The position numbers were made by a program, and so were the translations under genes. From Armatimonadota bacterium (GTDB lineage Bacteria; Armatimonadota; Zipacnadia; Zipacnadales; UBA11051), in the NCBI GenBank assembly GCA_003542955.1, contig DPJP01000059.1:1-8360 (forward strand): a stretch of 8,360 nucleotides of DNA. Direction: 5' to 3'. Shown piece after piece: positions 1-5,958 of this stretch. Numbering within the stretch: position 1 is the first letter of the stretch; each line of letters starts with the position of its first letter. The notes under the pieces are model-generated. The model ran no database searches, had not been told where the DNA came from, and saw only the letters and a list, made by a program, of their open reading frames with translations.

Positions 1-1777
1 ACCACAGCTTCACGGTCTCGTCATGGCTCCCCGAAGCCAGCAGCTTCCCGTCCGGGCTGAAGCCCACGGACTGCACCCAGTGGCTATGCCCCTTCAGCGT
101 CGCCTGCAGCTGCCCGTCCGGCACCGACCACAGCTTCACGGTCTCGTCCCAGCTCCCCGAAGCCAGCAGCTTCCCGTCCGGGCTGAAGGCCACGGACAAC
201 ACCGCCTCGCTGTGCCCCTCCAGCGTCGCCTGCAGCTTCCCCTCCGGCACCGACCACAGCTTCACGGTATTGTCAATGCTCCCCGAAGCCAGCAGCTTCC
301 CGTCCGGGCTGAAAGCCACTGAGTTCACCCAGTTGCTGTGCCCCTCCAGCGTCGCCTGCAGCTTCCCCTCCGGCACCGACCACAGCCTCACCACGGTCCT
401 GTCCGCACTCACTGAAGCCAGCAGCTCTCCGTCCGGGCTGAAAGCCACTGATCTGATCTCGTCGCTGTGGCCCTCCAGCGTCGCCTGCAGCTTCCCCTCC
501 GGCACCGACCACAGCTTCACGGTCTCGTCCCTGCTCCCCGAGGCCAGCAGCTTCCCGTCCGGGCTGAAGGCCACGGATTTCACCCCGTCGCTGTGCCCCT
601 CCAGCTTCGCCAGCAGCTTCCCTCCTGCGACCGACCACAAGCTCACGGTCGTGTCCGAGCTCCCCGAGGCCACCAGCGTCCAGTCCGGGCTGAAGGCCAC
701 GGAGCGGACGACGCTATGCCCCGCCAGCGTCGCCTGCAGCTGCCCGTCCGGCACCGACCACAGCATCAGGAACCGGTGTTGACTCCTGGTAGCCAGCATC
801 TTCCCGTCCGGGCTGAAGGCGACGGACAACACCCTATCGCTGTGCCCCTCCAGCGTCGCCTGCAGCTTCCCATCCGGCACCGACCACAGCTTCACGGTCT
901 TGTCATCGCTCCCGGAAGCCAGCAGCGTCCCGTCCGGGCTGAAGGCCACGGACGACACCCAGTCGCTGTGCCCCTCCAGCGTCGCCTGCAGCTGCCCGTC
1001 CGGCACCGACCACAGCTTCACGGTCTCGTCCCAGCTCCCCGACGCCAGCAACTTCCCGTCCGGGCTGAAAGCCACTGAGTTCACCCAGTTGCTGTGCCCC
1101 TGGAGCGTCGCCTGCAGCTTCCCCTCCGGCACCGACCACAGCTTCACGGTCTCGTCCCTGCTCACCGAAGCCAGCAGCTTCCCGTCCGGGCTGAAGGACA
1201 CGGATTCCACGCTCATGGTGTGCCCCTCCAGCGTCGCCTGCAGCTTCCCCTCCGGCACCGACCACAACTTCACGGTCTTGTCCGAGTCCCCCGAGGCCAG
1301 CAGCTTCCCGTCCGGGCTGAAAGCCACGGACGACACCCCTCCGCTGTGCCCCTCCAGCGTCGCCTGCAGCTTGCCCTCCGGCACCGACCACAGCTTCACG
1401 GTATCGTCCCAGCTCCCCGAGGCCAGCAGCGTCCCGTCCGGGCTGAAGGCAACTGCAGTGATGCTCGCGGTGTGAAACCCAGCGTCTCTTCTCCTTTCTG
1501 CGAGCCGCTCCAATTCCCGTTGCCGTTGCCGTTCCCGGGCCAGATTCTCAGCATCCCTTACTGTTTTCGTGAATGAGGCGCCACACAAGGGACACCTCGT
1601 CGGCGGCGAAGGAGTATTGTCAGGACACGGCACAAACCTCCCGCAGGCGGGGCACAGAATTTCCCACTGCCCTTGAGCATACGCGGAAGCATCCATGCCG
1701 CGCGGCGCAACCACCACTGAGCCGATAGTGCAGAGCACACAAACCAACACGAGCATTACATGGCGGCGATGACGCAC
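1..1777 (-). CDS. Exported zinc-ribbon/WD40-repeat protein (3' end outside window)
   Basis: The reading frame is open from a GTG at 1777 to the left edge, giving about 592 visible residues with the C-terminus missing. The start is set by a perfect AAGGAGGG Shine-Dalgarno 7 nt upstream. In order: a basic n-region (RHRRH), a hydrophobic segment at residues 7-24, a possible signal peptidase site after AYA (residue 34), a zinc ribbon with C42-x2-C45 and C62-x2-C65 (CPACG, CPLCG) plus an extra C51, and a charged Arg/Glu/Gln helix at about 74-98. From about residue 104 come WD40 repeats (SVAFSPDGKLLASGS..D.TVKLW, then a GH). Twelve SPDG-type motifs are visible, spaced 42 residues apart, so the full protein may have two seven-bladed propellers (inference). 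WD40 propellers are binding scaffolds; no enzymatic domain is seen. The export signal suggests action outside the cytoplasm. The ligand is unknown. RAYT debris lies directly upstream and no operon partner is visible. Confidence 0.9.
   Translation of the reverse strand, partial: MRHRRHVMLVLVCVLCTIGSVVVAPRGMDASAYAQGQWEILCPACGRFVPCPDNTPSPPTRCPLCGASFTKTVRDAENLARERQRQRELERLAERRRDAGFHTASITAVAFSPDGTLLASGSWDDTVKLWSVPEGKLQATLEGHSGGVSSVAFSPDGKLLASGDSDKTVKLWSVPEGKLQATLEGHTMSVESVSFSPDGKLLASVSRDETVKLWSVPEGKLQATLQGHSNWVNSVAFSPDGKLLASGSWDETVKLWSVPDGQLQATLEGHSDWVSSVAFSPDGTLLASGSDDKTVKLWSVPDGKLQATLEGHSDRVLSVAFSPDGKMLATRSQHRFLMLWSVPDGQLQATLAGHSVVRSVAFSPDWTLVASGSSDTTVSLWSVAGGKLLAKLEGHSDGVKSVAFSPDGKLLASGSRDETVKLWSVPEGKLQATLEGHSDEIRSVAFSPDGELLASVSADRTVVRLWSVPEGKLQATLEGHSNWVNSVAFSPDGKLLASGSIDNTVKLWSVPEGKLQATLEGHSEAVLSVAFSPDGKLLASGSWDETVKLWSVPDGQLQATLKGHSHWVQSVGFSPDGKLLASGSHDETVKLW
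2..1445 (-). repeat. Tandem array of 12 near-identical ~126-bp WD40-encoding units
   Basis: The plus-strand landmark GTCCGGG recurs at 50, 176, 302, 431, 557, 683 (as agtccggg), 806, 932, 1058, 1184, 1310 and 1436. Spacing is 126 bp except for one 129-bp and one 123-bp step, so the minus reading frame is kept throughout. Units share long identical stretches at nucleotide level, for example the segments coding KLWSVP and KLQATLEGHS. Differences cluster at a few codons. This is coding repeat DNA inside the WD40 gene, not CRISPR. Such homogeneity implies recent unit duplication or gene conversion. Confidence 0.93.
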
Positions 1778-1784
1778 GAATAGA

Positions 1785-1792
1785 CCCTCCTT
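1785..1792 (-). promoter_or_regulatory. Ribosome binding site that fixes the WD40 gene start
   Basis: AAGGAGGG on the minus strand lies 7 nt before the GTG at 1777. It decides in favour of GTG over the internal ATG seven codons later, and it includes the basic n-region of the signal peptide. Confidence 0.8.
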
Positions 1793-1860
1793 ATATGACC
1801 TGCCCCCAACGGGGGTACCACTCTTTATGTCGTACTGGGATGTTTTGCCCTTGAATTCCG

Positions 1861-2241
1861 GGAATTCCGGGGACACCATACTTATTGCACAGGATGGCCG
1901 TGATTCCCGGATGTCCGGGCCCGGTTCCGGCCACGGTTGCGCTCGGCGTCCGTTGCCGACGCTGCAGGTGGAGACGGGCGATAGTGGCCTTCCTGGAAGA
2001 AGAGCCGCTCGGGACGGTTCCCACGTTGCGTGACGTGGTGCGGAACACCGGGCACGATGACGCGCGCAATGCGGGACATCAGCATACCATGCCGAGCGCA
2101 CATCTGGAAATCAAGACGGGCTGCGCAGGGCAGGTCCGGAACCGTGTCGCAGCATCGCCCGCATCCGCGCGGACCACATCCGGGGCAGAGCCTCACGGAC
2201 TGCGGTGTCCTCGGGCAATTGGTATGGTGTCCACGGAATCC
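1861..2241 (-). mobile_element. MITE-like RAYT/REP-derived element with imperfect inverted ends
   Basis: The two ends read outward with nearly the same sequence. On the minus strand from 1881, and on the plus strand from 2222, both read GTATGGTGTCC, one differing base, then CGGAAT. The enclosed roughly 381 bp holds only the first ~33 codons of a REP-associated tyrosine transposase on the minus strand. The HUH and catalytic Tyr regions are absent, so it is non-autonomous or a decayed deletion derivative. The left end overlaps a palindrome made of two GAATTCCGG units (1853-1870). A 10-bp GC palindrome, CCGGGCCCGG, lies at 1915-1924. IS200/IS605-like and RAYT elements typically have palindromic ends that fold as single strands. 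The exact boundaries are inference. Confidence 0.6.
1981..2079 (-). pseudogene. RAYT (IS200-like, Y1 family) N-terminal remnant, copy 1
   Basis: From an ATG at 2079 the minus strand reads MSRIARVIVPGVPHHVTQRG, followed by N and a short segment ending FFQEGHY. This matches the well-known start of REP-associated tyrosine transposases (R.AR...PG..HHVTQRGN). After residue ~33 the expected continuation (DY..YL..L) is lost. A +1 shift gives an ARLHL-like stretch, suggesting a frameshift followed by decay. The HUH histidine pair and catalytic tyrosine of the family lie further downstream in intact proteins and are not here, so no transposase activity is expected. It shares an ungapped 80-bp homology (1988-2067) with the copy at 3862-3941. 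Confidence 0.75.
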
Positions 2242-2297
2242 AAATGACCCCGCCATCCGCGAGGGCCGCGTTTTCGGCCTACCCGCTCCTCATGGGA

Positions 2298-2318
2298 GGA
2301 CAAGTCACAGACTTGTCC
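2298..2318. repeat. Palindrome/hairpin just downstream of the 433-aa barrel gene
   Basis: GGACAAGT and ACTTGTCC form a perfect 8-bp stem around a 5-nt loop (CACAG). It begins 10 nt past the stop codon of the minus-strand gene ending at 2329. No T-run follows on either strand, so it is not a textbook intrinsic terminator. It could protect the mRNA 3' end or be a REP-like dispersed palindrome, in keeping with the RAYT remnants nearby. Confidence 0.6.
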
Positions 2319-2328
2319 CTCGCGATGC

Positions 2329-3630
2329 TCACGCCAGGTCGCGGTCATACACCCAGCGGCTCAGATACCACGCCAGCCACGTCCACCGGTCAGCGGGCCG
2401 CCCCTCCAGCTTCGCCGCTTGCCGCCGCGCCGCCGTCACCGCCCCGTCCAGCTCATCAGGTGCGTCGATCAGCCGCGCCAGCCGCAGGAACTCCGCCGCC
2501 AGTTCGTCCCCGCCCAGCAGCGGCGCGGCCACGCGCTTCAGAAACGAATCCAGGTCGGCCTCGGGATTGGCCTCCGACCCGTAGTCCGCCAGCGCGAGGT
2601 AATTCAACTCGCACCCGGTACGGAAGGGCGACTTGTCGCCGAAGATCGAGAGCCCGTCGAAGCCGTGTGCGATCGACTTCTGCGCGACCTCGGCCAGCCA
2701 GTGGATCGCGACCTCGTCGCCGCGGCCTCTCCACCAGGTCGCGTGGTGAGAGCGCATGATGTTCCCGGCAAAGCCCTCTGGCGCCCGCGTCGTCCACGGC
2801 ACGGAGTTACGGGGCGCGGTGACATAGTCGCCTACCCACTGCACATGCGCTCCGCGCGGGAACTGCGCCAGGCACTCGGCGGCCCACGACGGAGCCCCGC
2901 CACCGAAGCCCGGCGCTTCGCCCTCAGGTGCGGGGTCCGGGTGCGAATAGGTCTCCAGCACCACGGTCGCCTCGGGCCGCACCGACCACACGGCCTCCGC
3001 GGCCGGCCCGTACGTCAGTGCCATGTCCTCCCACGACAGCGCCGAGACTGGGTGCTGCCGTCGCTCGCGACACAGCGTGCACTCGCAGCACAAGGTGTCC
3101 CCCGCCTCGACCTGCACGCCATGCACCGGCACGGTCTCCATCAGCCAGCGCAGCCCGTCGCGCATGTACTCGAGGTTCTCAGGCCGGGACGGGCAGGCAT
3201 GCAGCATCGGCTGCGGCATGAAGTTGTCGGGCAGAAGGATATGGCGCTCGCCATCGGCCCGGAAGGCGAACAGCTCCGGGTGCCTCTTTAGATGGTTGTT
3301 CAGCGACCACTCGGACGTGCCCTCGTAATAGACCCCACCGTAGGCGTTCAGCCCGATCCCCGCCAGCACCTTGACGCCCGCGGCCTCGGCCACCTCGCAC
3401 AGCCGCGTGGCGGTCTCCACGCCGCCGTGGCCGTCGCGGAGCAGCCCCCAGATCACCACGCCGTCGATCCCGTTCCGGCCGCACCAGCGCACCAGCAGGC
3501 TGTACTCACGCAGAAAGTCCTCGGCGCTGGCGGGGTACTCATTCGAGGCGCCCCAGTCATGCATCCCGGCGCGTGCGGCCGTCCACTGTACGCAATGGTC
3601 CCAGGTCCACAGCAAGCGTAGGTTAATCAC
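2329..3630 (-). CDS. Uncharacterised TIM-barrel glycoside-hydrolase-like protein (433 aa)
   Basis: It starts at a GTG (3630) with GGAGG 7 nt upstream and has no signal peptide, so it is predicted cytoplasmic. The N-terminus (INLRLLWTWDHCVQW) is followed by barrel-like beta/alpha units: GIDGVVIWGLL at ~54-64, GVKVLAGIGLNAYGG at ~85-99, VHGVQVEAGD at ~169-178 and ATVVLETYSHPD at ~221-232. Acidic residues at strand ends (E175, E226) are candidate catalytic positions but unproven. A Cys cluster, C181-C182-x-C184-x2-C187, follows the E175 strand and could bind a metal. The C-terminal ELNYLALADYG and the following acidic helix (NPEADLDSFLKR) resemble a motif of GH67/GH20-related and DUF4838-type carbohydrate proteins, which supports a carbohydrate substrate. 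No named family can be assigned by eye. The GTG overlaps the stop of a short upstream ORF (GTGA), so it was probably an internal operon gene. Confidence 0.85.
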   Translation of the reverse strand: MINLRLLWTWDHCVQWTAARAGMHDWGASNEYPASAEDFLREYSLLVRWCGRNGIDGVVIWGLLRDGHGGVETATRLCEVAEAAGVKVLAGIGLNAYGGVYYEGTSEWSLNNHLKRHPELFAFRADGERHILLPDNFMPQPMLHACPSRPENLEYMRDGLRWLMETVPVHGVQVEAGDTLCCECTLCRERRQHPVSALSWEDMALTYGPAAEAVWSVRPEATVVLETYSHPDPAPEGEAPGFGGGAPSWAAECLAQFPRGAHVQWVGDYVTAPRNSVPWTTRAPEGFAGNIMRSHHATWWRGRGDEVAIHWLAEVAQKSIAHGFDGLSIFGDKSPFRTGCELNYLALADYGSEANPEADLDSFLKRVAAPLLGGDELAAEFLRLARLIDAPDELDGAVTAARRQAAKLEGRPADRWTWLAWYLSRWVYDRDLA

Positions 3631-3701
3631 CGGCAGACCTCCGTCATGTATTCCTTCAGCAGTCGGACGTAGGGCTGGTAGTCCTCCAGCGAGGCTCTCA
3701 T
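3627..3701 (-). pseudogene. 24-codon ORF overlapping the barrel gene; probable tail of a lost gene
   Basis: From an ATG at 3701 the minus strand reads 24 residues including LEDYQPYVRLLKEYMTEVCR. It ends at a TGA (3629-3627) that overlaps the GTG start of the 433-aa gene as GTGA, the classic arrangement of translationally coupled genes. The peptide looks like an amphipathic C-terminal helix. In the same frame a TAG (3725-3723) blocks extension upstream, where the RAYT-bearing debris begins. The simplest reading is that an upstream operon gene was truncated, leaving only its last codons. A genuine leader peptide is the alternative. No convincing Shine-Dalgarno precedes the ATG. Confidence 0.45.
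3638..3642 (-). promoter_or_regulatory. Ribosome binding site of the 433-aa barrel gene
   Basis: GGAGG on the minus strand lies 7 nt before the GTG at 3630, inside the coding sequence of the 24-codon ORF. It supports the GTG as the true start, giving an overlap with the upstream stop codon. Confidence 0.75.
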
Positions 3702-3854
3702 TGAAACTGGTAGTCGCTCGGGCTATCTGGGTGTTGGCCGCAGCAGGGCCCCGCCCAACGCCGGTGGAAAGCGCGCTATCCAGGATGCCCTTCGACCGTC
3801 TGGAGGGTGCCTCCCACCTTGATGGCGCCGATCTGTGCCTTCCTCGCCGTGCTC

Positions 3855-3953
3855 CTGCTTCCCTTCCTGGAAGGGCGTCGGCTTGAAGCGGTTGCCACGT
3901 TGTGTGGCGTGGTGCGGAACAGCGGGCATGGTGACGCGCGCGGTGCAGGTCCG
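3855..3953 (-). pseudogene. RAYT N-terminal remnant, copy 2
   Basis: The minus strand reads TARVTMPAVPHHATQRGN followed by RFKPTPFQEG, the same N-terminal segment as copy 1 (identical at HH.TQRGNR and FQEG). The homology is ungapped over 80 bp (3862-3941 against 1988-2067), strongest around positions 3892-3941. The initiating residues are altered and nothing resembling the HUH domain follows, so this is a non-functional fragment. A matching element end lies to the right at 3997-4015. The left boundary was not found. Confidence 0.65.
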
Positions 3954-3996
3954 GGACGGTCTGGACGGCAACGGATGTCGCCTGCGCGAGACAGGC

Positions 3997-4015
3997 ATGC
4001 TGTCCCCCGAATACC
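3997..4015 (+). repeat. Inverted-end-like sequence of the second RAYT-derived element
   Basis: ATGCTGTCCCCCGAATACC matches the element-1 end (ATGGTGTCCCCGGAATTCC) at 16 of 19 positions. It sits on the same side of RAYT copy 2, and in the same orientation, as the 2222-2241 end relative to copy 1. Confidence 0.5.
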
Positions 4016-4309
4016 GTGCGCCTGACTCACTGCCCGCCGCGGTATCTCCACTGGGGCGGCTGGAGGAATGACGGCCACGGTCGTCGAAGGTCTCGGCCAC
4101 CGGATCACGAGCCTGCGTGCCATGCACCGTGCGGCCGTGCCGCAGTGCACATCGCCCCGGTACTCCTGCTTCCATGGCCGGAGCCGACAGGCGAGCGGCG
4201 GAGCTACTCACGGCTCAAGGTGGATTTGAGAAGCAGCAATTGCGCAGGGGCTGCAGTCGCCCGGCTTCTCGGCGGCACCAACCCATCACACCAGAAGGCG
4301 AGATGTGAA
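4016..4309. other. Gene-free stretch upstream of the ceramidase-fold gene
   Basis: There is no convincing gene here. A 53-codon plus-strand ORF (4068-4229) has GGAGG only one base from its ATG and no recognisable family. No clear -35/-10 pair is visible before 4310. The stretch probably holds the promoter and 5' leader of the downstream gene together with decayed sequence beside the RAYT remnant. Confidence 0.5.
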
Positions 4310-5890
4310 ATGGCTACTCAACACGGCAATGACCAGACTATCCTGAAGGCCGGTGTCGCCAAAGTCGACATCACCTGCGAGCCCGGCGGGACCTATGACG
4401 AGCTGCTTCCGGAGAAAGCGAAGAAGCACATTCCCCGCGAATACCTCGGCACCCGGCTCGTCGTCGACGATCCTCTGTCGGCCCGGGTTCTGGTGCTGGA
4501 TGACGGCGAGACCCGGATGGTGTTGATCACCATGGATGTCACGGCGATCGCCGCCCGGAGCATCAGCCAGGACATCCTCAGCGACAGCGCGGACGACTTC
4601 GTGCCGAAGCTCCGGGCCCGGCTGGCCGCCGATTTCGACATCTCCGGCGAGAGCGTGAGCGTCTCCGCCTCCCACGTCCACCAGACCCCGCGCATGCTCT
4701 GCGACGACGCCGCGCAGATTGACCGCATTGCCGCGGCGGTAGGGGAGGCACTGGGCAACATGACTCCGGCCGTAGTCGGCGTCGGGGCCGGCCACGAGGA
4801 CACGCTCACCTTCAACCGGACCATCATGCTGAAGGACGGAACAGACTACACCCTCCCGCCCTATCCGCGCGAGGAGGCCATCGCCGGCCTGCGGCCCGTC
4901 GATCCGGAGATCGGGATTCTCAGGATTGACCGGCCCGACGGCCGCCCGCTCGCGGTCGTCTATAACTTCGCATCGCACCTGTTGATGGGCTCGCCGCAGG
5001 GGAACCAGGGCCATGTCACCGCCGACCACGTCGGGGTCGCCCGGCAGTGCCTCGAGGATGCCATCGGCGACGGGGTGATGGCCTTCTTCCTGCAGGGCGC
5101 CGGCGGCGATGTCAATGAAGTGGCCGTCAATGACCACAGCAACCGCAACCGCGTCAAGGAGTTCGGAAGCAAGCTGGGGCAGAGCGTTCTGGCCGGCTAT
5201 GGCGGTATTGCCGCCGCGCCGGGCACGCTTGAGATCGCCACCCGCAGCGTGGAGTTCCCCTTGCGGGCGGACATCCCCGACTGCCTGGCGCGCCTGGATC
5301 AGCAACAGGATGAGCTGAGGGCCTCGCTCAACACGGCCTACGCCTACCTGCTCAGCTTCAAGGAGTTTCTGCCGCTCTACCTCCGCTACGCCTTAAGCCC
5401 GGAGTACCCCTCCCACCTGTCGTACCGGTATCTGAAGGCCGCCGAGTGCGGAGACACCGCGCTGGAGGACGAGGACGCGCGCAACCGGCTGGAGATACAG
5501 AAGTACCTCGAACGCATCCAGATCATGGAAGAGATGACCCGCAACGAGCTGAAGATCTCCATGCTGAAGAAGCACCAGGAGGTCATTACGGGCATCGGCG
5601 CCCCCACGATCACCGCGGAGATCAGGGCCCTGAGGATCGGCGACTGCGTGCTGATCGCCGGACCGATGGAAATGCTCACGGAAGTGGGCCTGAACGTGAA
5701 GAAGATGTCCCCCTTCGCGCATACGTGTGTCGTCGCGTTGACCAACGGGTATTTGCACTATGCCCCGCCCGCCTCGTACTATCCCCGGGGCGGCTACGAA
5801 GTGAACGAATGCCTGCTGGCGCCGGAGTGGGAGGAAGTGTTCTACAGCGCCGTGGGGTCGCTGTTTGAGCAACTGCGGGAGACATCCTGA
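4310..5890 (+). CDS. Neutral/alkaline ceramidase-fold hydrolase homologue (526 aa)
   Basis: It starts at ATG 4310 (MATQHGNDQTILKAGVAKVD) with a weak AAGG 11 nt upstream. The in-frame extension back to 4016 is low-complexity in character and was rejected. Family hallmarks of neutral/alkaline non-lysosomal ceramidases are present in order: KAGVAKVDIT at 13-22, SASHVHQTP at 119-127 (SHTHSGP-like, zinc ligands), NFASH at 219-223 (a further zinc His), QGAGGDVN at 262-269, GPMEMLTEVG at 451-460 (the PGE-like region supplying a Glu) and GGYEV at 495-499 (Tyr ligand region). In characterised ceramidases the GDVSPN hexapeptide carries the nucleophilic serine; here it reads GDVNEV, so ceramide hydrolysis is doubtful. 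It lacks a signal peptide and the C-terminal Ig-like domain of longer ceramidases. A helix-rich segment at about 322-425 separates the zinc-site blocks. The substrate is unknown. The gene is transcribed divergently from the 433-aa barrel gene and convergently with the 683-aa one. Confidence 0.85.
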   Translation: MATQHGNDQTILKAGVAKVDITCEPGGTYDELLPEKAKKHIPREYLGTRLVVDDPLSARVLVLDDGETRMVLITMDVTAIAARSISQDILSDSADDFVPKLRARLAADFDISGESVSVSASHVHQTPRMLCDDAAQIDRIAAAVGEALGNMTPAVVGVGAGHEDTLTFNRTIMLKDGTDYTLPPYPREEAIAGLRPVDPEIGILRIDRPDGRPLAVVYNFASHLLMGSPQGNQGHVTADHVGVARQCLEDAIGDGVMAFFLQGAGGDVNEVAVNDHSNRNRVKEFGSKLGQSVLAGYGGIAAAPGTLEIATRSVEFPLRADIPDCLARLDQQQDELRASLNTAYAYLLSFKEFLPLYLRYALSPEYPSHLSYRYLKAAECGDTALEDEDARNRLEIQKYLERIQIMEEMTRNELKISMLKKHQEVITGIGAPTITAEIRALRIGDCVLIAGPMEMLTEVGLNVKKMSPFAHTCVVALTNGYLHYAPPASYYPRGGYEVNECLLAPEWEEVFYSAVGSLFEQLRETS

Positions 5891-5904
5891 GGCCCTACAG
5901 AGGA

Positions 5905-5922
5905 GCAGGCGAGTGCGCCTGC
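5905..5922. terminator. Hairpin 14 nt after the ceramidase-fold gene
   Basis: GCAGGCG, a 4-nt loop (AGTG) and CGCCTGC form a perfect 7-bp GC-rich stem. There is no T-run on either side, so it is at best a weak or factor-assisted terminator, or an mRNA-end stabiliser. Confidence 0.4.
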
Positions 5923-5958
5923 CGCGTGTGGCGCAATGGGGTGGGGCTGTGGGGAGGG

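Noticed and set aside
2..1445. Regular direct repeats suggestive of a CRISPR array.
   Set aside because: The units are ~126 bp, in frame, without short repeats separated by unique spacers, and they translate to WD40 blades.
23..1576. Long plus-strand and alternative minus-strand open frames across the repeat region (Gln/Arg/Pro-rich or Ser/Pro-rich repeats).
   Set aside because: They are frame shadows of the 126-bp WD40 repeats, which keep all frames periodic. Only the minus frame from 1777 gives recognisable WD40 blades, a signal segment and a Shine-Dalgarno.
1558..1740. 60-codon minus-strand ORF.
   Set aside because: It overlaps the signal/zinc-ribbon part of the WD40 gene in another frame and has no ribosome site or family resemblance.
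1803..1815. CCCCC-AAC-GGGGG hairpin upstream of the WD40 gene.
   Set aside because: The stem is only 5 bp and cannot be extended; it has no T-run and no evidence of regulatory partner sequences.
2419..3291. 290-codon plus-strand ORF opposite the 433-aa barrel gene.
   Set aside because: It is Arg/Pro-rich and lacks motifs or a ribosome site; it is an antisense shadow.
3723..4211. 162-codon minus-strand ORF containing the RAYT-like segment as an intact gene.
   Set aside because: Only about 30 residues resemble a RAYT; the flanking parts are non-family sequence and no HUH or catalytic Tyr region follows.
4068..4229. 53-codon plus-strand ORF (MTATVVEGLGHRITSLRAMH...).
   Set aside because: GGAGG is only one base from the ATG, no family is recognisable, and it lies in decayed sequence. 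It cannot be supported as a gene.
4016..4309. 98-residue N-terminal extension of the ceramidase-fold gene.
   Set aside because: It is Arg/Pro/Cys/His-rich, unlike the family. The family-like sequence begins just after ATG 4310, which has a usable though weak ribosome site.
4286..5305. 339-codon minus-strand ORF opposite the ceramidase-fold gene.
   Set aside because: It is a GC-driven antisense shadow; the plus frame carries all conserved motifs.
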